Under the pieces are notes generated by a model. It saw nothing but the letters and a program-made list of their open reading frames with translations, ran no database searches and was not told where the DNA came from. The translations under genes and the position numbers were made by a program. 8,264 bases of DNA from Candidatus Omnitrophota bacterium (GTDB lineage Bacteria > Omnitrophota > Gorgyraeia > Aquiviventales > Aquiviventaceae): NCBI GenBank assembly GCA_016180605.1, contig JACPAW010000094.1, forward strand, positions 1 to 8,264. The letters are read 5' to 3'. Of the stretch, positions 6,701-8,264 are shown piece by piece (within the stretch, counting starts at the first letter, position 1; each line of letters begins with the position of its first letter).

Positions 6701-7739
6701 CCGTCAACTGACCCGCATTCCACTGGGTATTTTGCCAACGTCCCCTGCCATCCTCGGCAAAGATCTGGATGGAGCTAAAAGGTGCCTGGTCTGCCCATTC
6801 CTTGGGAACTTGAAGACTCACGGTCAACTGAAAGTCTCCTTGCCGTGGCTCGGAATAGCTGACGAGAATGGTGTCTTCTTTCTTGGCCTCGGGACCCTCG
6901 AGAGCCACTTCGATTGGATCCATTGCAGGCAACGGCCCAAACTGAGGTGTAGCAGTCGGCGTCGCAGTTGGTGGCACTGCAGTTGCAGTGGGTGGCACCC
7001 TTGTGGCAGTAGCGACAGGTGCTGCTTCGGTTCGTTCCTGCGTTGGGGTGAGTGGCACTGCTGTTGGTTTCTGAGTAGCAGTTGGTGCCGCTTCAGTTGG
7101 TTCCTGGGTTGGGGTGGGTGGCGCTACTGTTGGTTTCCTAGTCGCAATCGGTACTGCTTCGGTTGGTGTGGCCGGTACTGCTGTTGCAGTCGAAGTTGCA
7201 GTAGCCGCGACTTCGGTTGGCGGCACTATTGCCTCAACCGTAGCTGCTTGCGTTGCGGCAGGAGTCGCACTCACCGTAGGCTCCGTTGCTGGGATTTGTA
7301 CCGTCGTTGCTTCGGCAGCAGCTTGTGTAGCAGTGGGTGTCGCTGTCGGTATCGCTGCCACCTTAGTGGGTATGGCGTCTACAGCCTCTTCGGGCGATGG
7401 TTCAGCTGGCATGAACTCCGGCACCTCATCGATGCCAAGAGGTATCCGCTCGCGTAATTCTTCTCTCAATGCCCCTAGAGACTCAACATCAATGGGTTGA
7501 TCAATGTCTAGGATATCACGCACACGTGGGTCAAAGATCTCCATGTCTACTTGACCGGCAGAGCTGACGCTGCCATTAATGTGGATTCGATATTGGCGTA
7601 TTGCCGCTGGGTCGTAGCGACTGGCTACCCGATCCGGACCTGGCTGGTGATAAACTGATTGGTATTCGCCTCCAGATTGGTAGAACACCGCGGTACCGAC
7701 ATCCACATGCCGAGGTGTATCGAGGTGTATCCTCTCCAC
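705..7739 (-). CDS. giant multidomain envelope protein: GH-A glycosidase, GT2 synthase and M50 protease
   Basis: A 2344-codon frame. Modules by residue: beta-sandwich end 1-75; Pro/Thr linker 125-266; beta-sandwich 274-420; TIM-barrel glycosidase 440-715; membrane helices 756-782 and 794-815; Pro/Thr linker 819-885; helical region 900-1020; beta-sandwich 1032-1155; coiled-coil/hydrophobic repeat 1161-1236; GT2 synthase with membrane helices 1245-1735; Ser-rich stretch and lipobox 1750-1807; beta-sandwich 1836-1970; repeat copy two 2035-2110; M50-like protease 2120-2290; acidic tail ending at a TAA at 705. The first codon used here is GTG with only a weak AGGG seven bases upstream (7747-7750), and the frame before the 10-bp duplication fits better as its true N-terminal continuation, so this start is probably artificial. 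The combination suggests synthesis and trimming of an exported polysaccharide at the membrane; substrate is unknown. Alternatively, several ancestral genes may have been fused by loss of stops. Confidence 0.9.
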   Translation of the reverse strand: MERIHLDTPRHVDVGTAVFYQSGGEYQSVYHQPGPDRVASRYDPAAIRQYRIHINGSVSSAGQVDMEIFDPRVRDILDIDQPIDVESLGALREELRERIPLGIDEVPEFMPAEPSPEEAVDAIPTKVAAIPTATPTATQAAAEATTVQIPATEPTVSATPAATQAATVEAIVPPTEVAATATSTATAVPATPTEAVPIATRKPTVAPPTPTQEPTEAAPTATQKPTAVPLTPTQERTEAAPVATATRVPPTATAVPPTATPTATPQFGPLPAMDPIEVALEGPEAKKEDTILVSYSEPRQGDFQLTVSLQVPKEWADQAPFSSIQIFAEDGRGRWQNTQWNAGQLTVENSNYDPATGILTLTYRPTAANVSPQGYSDAGFDPATGIRQIGLKFATLSAADDDYRLSGTVTVVKATIEAVESVTEEPAIETELLRSVPGQARPVPIDELITGTGRFFNYGDLAHFNQSRNQIEAYFRGLQVSDIHAFRLMPAFDLREGQGVTPQTLKAMEDYLDLADTYEITDHIVTLLDAAVNNEPLTRAIEDPTAQQALIESFRPFFRQFGSRAIWDIVNEIHSAGGTLRQKQQFIEAFFTMIQEESSGAAVTVGLRDYTELTYWLYLGERFPDLDILFTFHLYDHTVDDLPAVWELNLPDNVEVGITEADSRLGYAEQIEKAAAKGYEWFLFWNDGVYPYDPKQHRDGLDELTATVVTWRGSDDETVITVLKKVAAAAPLFLAWDAMFSDPTPTLLQALLEQLSAFAPLTVVAAIIGTALILGAIGYALYRFGARQLTRPHWIASITTSIAGVALIAASVTGLWEQPNQPEQEIESTPAPTATVSQPTVTPELPAATTIPPTSVPATPTQSPVEATSTPVPPQVPSIPAEPLTVPVSRGWTAQTGIDSQAIDEVRYALDEPVSFHVHLVSEANIRRQTAIFLRNYREVFQGIREYLIQARDYEGFVPIPEFESLSDDELASKILQLHGEGINDLARVIGEGIDHTTTPTDPAEFARVRKLVGQSKGEAFFDLRDDDIGHPGFTSGGVLDLSNYQFQVTAEVPRGLVGATPNGIQLSLKSGSQWAAVYANWINITESGRLTVGVNLATVVENNDWISKDAEGRILFDPRQIVALVIKIGSSGTDDDRYEADAWLRILKVELIPNNRTGQRQIEQTYDALRDARARARHPNNRLQAQQAERDVNRFQQQLGRLRNATLAAAILGAIGTFLGGTGTPGIQAAGLGASLDTILNLLMQYGAASLLFLDIISVSVVILAGFYTVYLIWLHQRYKDRIPVPVRRFTEAELPRVTIQLPIYNEANVVERLITSAINVDYPREKLQVQVLDDSTDETTELARKIIEEKKSQGYDIILVHRENRTGYKAGALANGLTSATGELIAIFDADFVITPDFLRRTVDYFTDSQMAVVQARWGHLNRDHSVLTAIQAIGFDGHQVIEQTSKNRAGYWIHFHGTAGIWRRQAIDDAGGWQSDTETEDGDLSYRAQLKGWKFIFLNDHAVPAELPSTMGAFLNQQMRWQRGSVQVMKKILPQVWRSDLPLSVKLDATHRLTYSLTSLAALIATTMLFPALWIASSFGLDFVVQFLYFLLFLTSTATTMVFYRITRLETEGDLWRALPLRLRWQHKIPFDILGMGTLLFKGQAVMEGLFIPRAGFVRTPKLDVIGKSVNARKLYRPKKVFTTAVGTILFGAYAAGVGVFFLAYGAVIGTILSLMLMAGLLWVGGSALAEQMGWNWPTRTRGPPGEIDTDSERLSDQQHLSDSSATFSSNLSTSRLSRAWNKLARLARLIGIASVIVAFLAACAGEEVTPAPQPVPPAATPSTPLAPQTDLLRNVGIVPLTYEPQTEEGKQGALYGFKSSEDRLSDYAAQGGFLVLYIVPVDPSQIEGQVRLVFIDRNRQTYIEEPPLVTLTPGGAFYALGLSELATSGLDLSPSNIELRVQFLPTDRSQTAYLEIRQASLQLPGQLPQPGPEQPPVYQANGPAIEAVKVIQVPGSAPEPMVVTWTELDGQRVAWFMSNKPASSAQQSTQQQIEQTQDALRDARARARHPKNQLQAQQAVQDINRLQQQLGRLRNATLAAAILGVVGALLGGTGTPGIQSAGFGISLEWLTNVLSQITPLLAIILPIFILTVFAGVSFAVGLHETAHYFIHKLLLPQAKPHLKWWPPSVLSEVGVTDEVLAKALGASKEFNVDPDQSKSKATLVISTEKEARTYLARMIAVYLSAPIVNLATGLILVFSAILFYNTLLPENAIMWFAIFSLLWNFTFFNLFFGSFGASRDVSQAREAWRILRALPPPETQGKFAEDDLLDLDLKKEESDRGSGFFREWHNTLLGFWWALD
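777..782 (-). promoter_or_regulatory. ribosome binding site inside the giant gene
   Basis: GAGGAG on the minus strand, seven bases before the GTG at 769. It lies within the coding sequence of the giant gene (codons for Lys-Lys-Glu-Glu near its C-terminus) and is the main argument that the downstream frame is a separately initiated gene and not only a frameshift product. Confidence 0.55.
840..1382 (-). other. domain: M50-type intramembrane metalloprotease
   Basis: Residues 2120-2300. The first hydrophobic helix (about 2123-2146) runs into HETAH (His2147, Glu2148, His2151), the zinc-binding HExxH of site-2 proteases. A later helix carries SAPIVNL (Ala2229-Pro2230, Asn2233), matching the AGPxxN motif of the family. 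The usual third motif NxxPxxxxD is altered: NLFFGSFGASRD has Asn2273 but no Pro, and its Asp2284 is three residues further on than usual. A hydrophilic insert of about 65 residues separates the first two motifs. Activity is therefore plausible but not certain. Substrate unknown; the parent polypeptide itself is a possible target. Confidence 0.7.
1410..1637 (-). repeat. 228-bp direct repeat, copy 2 (coiled coil plus hydrophobic helix)
   Basis: Residues 2035-2110: IEQTQDALRDARARARHP, then NATLAAAILGVVGALLGG and GTGTPGIQSAG. It lies exactly 2622 bp from copy 1 in the same orientation and frame. This copy sits immediately before the M50-like domain, so both copies occupy the joint between a beta-sandwich and a membrane enzyme. 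Confidence 0.9.
1830..2234 (-). other. domain: fourth beta-sandwich, after the lipobox
   Basis: Residues 1836-1970 are rich in beta-strands (GGFLVLYIVPVD, GQVRLVFIDRN, SNIELRVQFLPTD, TAYLEIRQASLQL) and follow the same general plan as the other beta-sandwiches, though less similar. A short Pro-rich spacer (LPQPGPEQPP) and a small extra strand region to about 2020 separate it from the second copy of the repeat. Confidence 0.45.
2319..2372 (-). other. internal lipoprotein-type signal sequence (lipobox)
   Basis: Residues 1790-1807, preceded by a basic stretch RAWNKLARLAR, read LARLIGIASVIVAFLAAC: n-region, hydrophobic h-region and lipobox Leu-Ala-Ala-Cys with Cys1807, then AGEE and a Pro-rich spacer (VTPAPQPVPPAATPSTP). 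This is what the start of a free lipoprotein looks like, but I find no ATG or GTG with a ribosome site just before it; the nearest candidate is a TTG with GAGG directly against it. It may be a fusion relic or act as a membrane helix in place. Confidence 0.65.
2535..4007 (-). other. domain: membrane-embedded GT2 polysaccharide synthase (cellulose synthase/CslA-like)
   Basis: Residues 1245-1735. A membrane helix at about 1249-1275 precedes the catalytic domain, which holds every motif of a processive family 2 glycosyltransferase: LPIYNE at 1303-1308, LDDSTD (Asp1335, Asp1336), GYKAGAL, DAD (1391-1393), HFHGTAGIWRR, TED (1482-1484) and QQMRW (1520-1524). Further helices follow at about 1556-1605 and 1690-1728. 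This set fits beta-glucan or beta-mannan synthases that add sugars from a nucleotide sugar on the cytoplasmic face and extrude the chain. The HGTAGIWR and VIEQ signature is closest to the CslA-like group. The product sugar cannot be decided here. I see no PilZ-like (RxxxR) cyclic-di-GMP site after the last helices. Confidence 0.9.
4032..4259 (-). repeat. 228-bp direct repeat, copy 1 (coiled coil plus hydrophobic helix)
   Basis: Residues 1161-1236: an Arg/Gln/Ala-rich coiled coil (IEQTYDALRDARARARHP), then a hydrophobic stretch NATLAAAILGAIGTFLGG and a Gly-rich end GGTGTPGIQAAG. It aligns without gaps to residues 2035-2110, 61 of 76 residues identical by my count. A 41-bp stretch at 4111-4151 is identical to 1489-1529. 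This copy sits immediately before the GT2 domain. Confidence 0.9.
4275..5084 (-). other. domain: helical region followed by a third beta-sandwich
   Basis: Residues 886-1020 are mostly predicted helices with no family I recognise (IRRQTAIFLRNYREVFQGIREYL, broken into parts by acidic loops). Residues 1032-1155 form a beta-sandwich resembling the one before the glycosidase: GIQLSLKSGSQW, LTVGVNL, then FDPRQIVALVIKIG, DDDRYEAD and a closing LRILKVELI. The resemblance to residues 305-415 in strand order and spacing suggests internal duplication. A carbohydrate-binding role next to the synthase is inferred. Confidence 0.5.
5085..5285 (-). other. domain: Pro/Thr-rich linker 2
   Basis: Residues 819-885 (QPEQEIESTPAPTATVSQ and onwards to PVPPQVPSIPAEP) are low-complexity Pro, Thr, Ser, Val and Ala, the same kind of spacer as linker 1 but without a clear longer repeat unit. 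Confidence 0.8.
5295..5474 (-). other. domain: two membrane helices after the glycosidase
   Basis: Residues 756-782 (AFAPLTVVAAIIGTALILG...) and 794-815 (WIASITTSIAGVALIAASV) are hydrophobic helices separated by a short basic loop (RFGARQLTRPHW). The positive loop suggests a hairpin with the loop in the cytoplasm, keeping both the glycosidase and the following Pro/Thr linker outside. Confidence 0.8.
5595..6422 (-). other. domain: GH-A clan TIM-barrel glycoside hydrolase
   Basis: Residues 440-715. The strand FRLMPAFDLREG carries the conserved early Arg (487). WDIVNE places Asn571-Glu572 as the asparagine and acid/base glutamate at the end of strand 4. FHLYDH (His633, Tyr635) fits the His-x-Tyr of strand 6, VEVGITEAD puts the likely nucleophile at Glu660, and WFLFWNDG (Trp681-Trp685) fits strand 8. 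The 88-residue spacing between the two glutamates is normal for a retaining clan GH-A enzyme such as families 5 or 39. The exact family and substrate cannot be told by eye. The flanking linkers and membrane helices suggest it works outside the cytoplasmic membrane. Confidence 0.7.
6480..6920 (-). other. domain: beta-sandwich (carbohydrate-binding-like) module before the glycosidase
   Basis: Residues 274-420 show alternating beta-strand patterns (FQLTVSLQVPKEW, SIQIFAEDGRGRW, GQLTVENSNYDP, then FDPATGIRQIGLKF and DDDYRLSGTVTV). The order of strands and the late Asp-Pro...Gln-Ile-Gly-Leu-Lys pattern match jelly-roll carbohydrate-binding modules found beside GH-A glycosidases. It resembles the module at residues 1032-1155 of the same protein. 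Sugar binding is inferred from fold pattern and neighbour only. Confidence 0.55.
6942..7367 (-). repeat. Pro/Thr/Ala-rich linker 1 with 66-bp tandem repeats
   Basis: Residues 125-266 of the giant protein are almost entirely Pro, Thr, Ala and Val (PTATPTATQ, ending PPTATPTATP), a flexible extracytoplasmic linker and possible O-glycosylation region. Two adjacent 22-residue units, KPTVAPPTPTQEPTEAAPT-type and KPTAVPLTPTQERTEAAPV-type, correspond to 7084-7149 and 7018-7083, which I count as 54 of 66 bases identical. Linkers of this style are common in Chloroflexota envelope proteins. Confidence 0.85.
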
Positions 7740-8264
7740 CTACAGACCCTGCCTGTACCCAACGAGACTCCAAAGATCCTGAACCATCACCCCAGATGGC
7801 GCCGAAGAGAAATACCTTCCCTTCCATGGAAGCTAGTCCTTGAGCGGTCTCGATAATGATCGGCTGCTTTGCTGTCAGTGCTACTTGCTGCGGACTGAAG
7901 ACCACCTGGAACATCAGCCGCCTTGAAGAGGCATCATAAGTAAGGCCTACGATTTGTGAATCATCTGTCCTCCAGCCATCCCCAACGTGCGCGTAGGTAA
8001 ACCCAAAACCTTTGGCAAATACATCTGACTGACCGACTGACCCATAGTAGTTTTCAAGTGGGCGGACCATCCGTTCATAAGCATCTGTTGCTTCTCGATG
8101 CGATAGGCGTCCTTTGCTGACGTCCTCCTGTAGATCTAAACGCACTTCCTCCATAGCTACAATCGCCATGGCCAACAGTCGCTCGGCCTCAGCTACTTTG
8201 GTTGGATCATTTTCAGCGATTCTGAAGAGCATTTGGGCTTGTGTCACAAGACCCGCAATACGAC
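7576..8264 (-). CDS. 5'-truncated upstream part of the giant gene, frameshifted at its 3' end
   Basis: This frame is open to the right edge; five sense codons precede the GTG at 8247, so the real start lies outside the window. Counting from that GTG, residues 1-65 form amphipathic helices with a motif like those of helical-repeat or (alpha/alpha)-barrel proteins (MLFRIAENDP, then AERLLAMAI). Residues about 85-175 are beta-rich (VGLTYDASSRRLMFQVVFS). After about residue 176 the reading becomes an Arg/Ser/Pro-rich tail ending at 7576. That tail looks out of frame: removing one copy of the 10-bp duplication at 7711-7730 changes the reading to GGEDTPRHVDVGTAVFYQSG and joins the 2344-codon frame without a break. 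I infer that the last 46 or so codons are not native. The helical part may be the end of another carbohydrate-active domain, but I do not recognise a family. Confidence 0.75.
   Translation of the reverse strand, partial: RIAGLVTQAQMLFRIAENDPTKVAEAERLLAMAIVAMEEVRLDLQEDVSKGRLSHREATDAYERMVRPLENYYGSVGQSDVFAKGFGFTYAHVGDGWRTDDSQIVGLTYDASSRRLMFQVVFSPQQVALTAKQPIIIETAQGLASMEGKVFLFGAIWGDGSGSLESRWVQAGSVGGEDTPRYTSACGCRYRGVLPIWRRIPISLSPARSGSGSQSLRPSGNTPISNPH
7711..7730. repeat. 10-bp perfect tandem duplication causing a frameshift
   Basis: The plus strand reads cgaggtgtat twice in a row. A gain of 10 bp shifts the frame by one. With both copies the upstream frame reads EDTPRYTSACGC and ends at 7576; with one copy it reads EDTPRHVDVGTAVF and continues through the 2344-codon frame. 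It could be a slipped-strand mutation in the strain, a population variant, or an assembly or sequencing artefact. With only two copies it is not a typical phase-variation tract. Confidence 0.9.

Noticed and set aside
6621..7457. Plus-strand open frame of 278 codons
   Set aside because: It is antisense to the Pro/Thr linker and beta-sandwich. Its Cys/Trp/Ser/Arg-rich composition is what the complement of a low-complexity linker produces, and no domain is visible.
7114..7500. Plus-strand Ala/Val/Gly-rich frame that looks like a membrane protein
   Set aside because: It is the antisense reading of PTAT-type repeats; the hydrophobic look is a by-product of the repeat.
7711..7730. Phase-variable switch
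   Set aside because: Only two 10-bp units are present. Contingency tracts usually have many short units, so a one-off duplication or an artefact is more likely.

Overview
The whole window is coding, and all of it reads on the minus strand. I see no intergenic gap, promoter, terminator, tRNA, rRNA or CRISPR array. Read right to left, there are three open frames. (1) A 5'-truncated frame enters from the right edge (8264) and loses its frame at a 10-bp tandem duplication at 7711-7730. (2) A giant frame of 2344 codons runs from 7739 to 705; deleting one copy of the duplicated 10-mer joins it seamlessly to frame 1, so the two are almost certainly one gene that also extends beyond the window. (3) A further frame starts at a GTG at 769 with a good Shine-Dalgarno sequence, overlaps the end of the giant frame by 65 nt and runs off the left edge at position 1.

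The giant product is a chain of modules that are normally separate proteins. In order: the end of a beta-sandwich module; a Pro/Thr linker; a second beta-sandwich; a TIM-barrel glycoside hydrolase of the clan GH-A type; two membrane helices; a second Pro/Thr linker; a helical stretch; a third beta-sandwich; a coiled-coil/hydrophobic repeat; a processive family GT2 polysaccharide synthase (D, DxD, TED, QQxRW) with its membrane helices; an internal lipoprotein-type signal (LAAC); a fourth beta-sandwich; a second copy of the coiled-coil/hydrophobic repeat; and a membrane metalloprotease of M50 (site-2 protease) type with HExxH and an AP-x-x-N motif. This puts a polysaccharide synthase, a glycosidase and an intramembrane protease on one polypeptide. 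The nearest known logic is the pairing of synthase with hydrolase in cellulose systems (BcsA/BcsZ) and the GH17-GT2 fusions of cyclic glucan synthases. The added M50 domain and the internal lipobox are not part of those systems as I know them.

The organism is uncertain. The PTATPT-style linkers and the LAAC-AG...TPAP lipobox context resemble envelope proteins of Chloroflexota, and very large fused envelope proteins are also known from Omnitrophota. Base composition is moderate. A large-genome or metagenome-derived environmental bacterium is likely, but this is inference from style, not from a marker gene.
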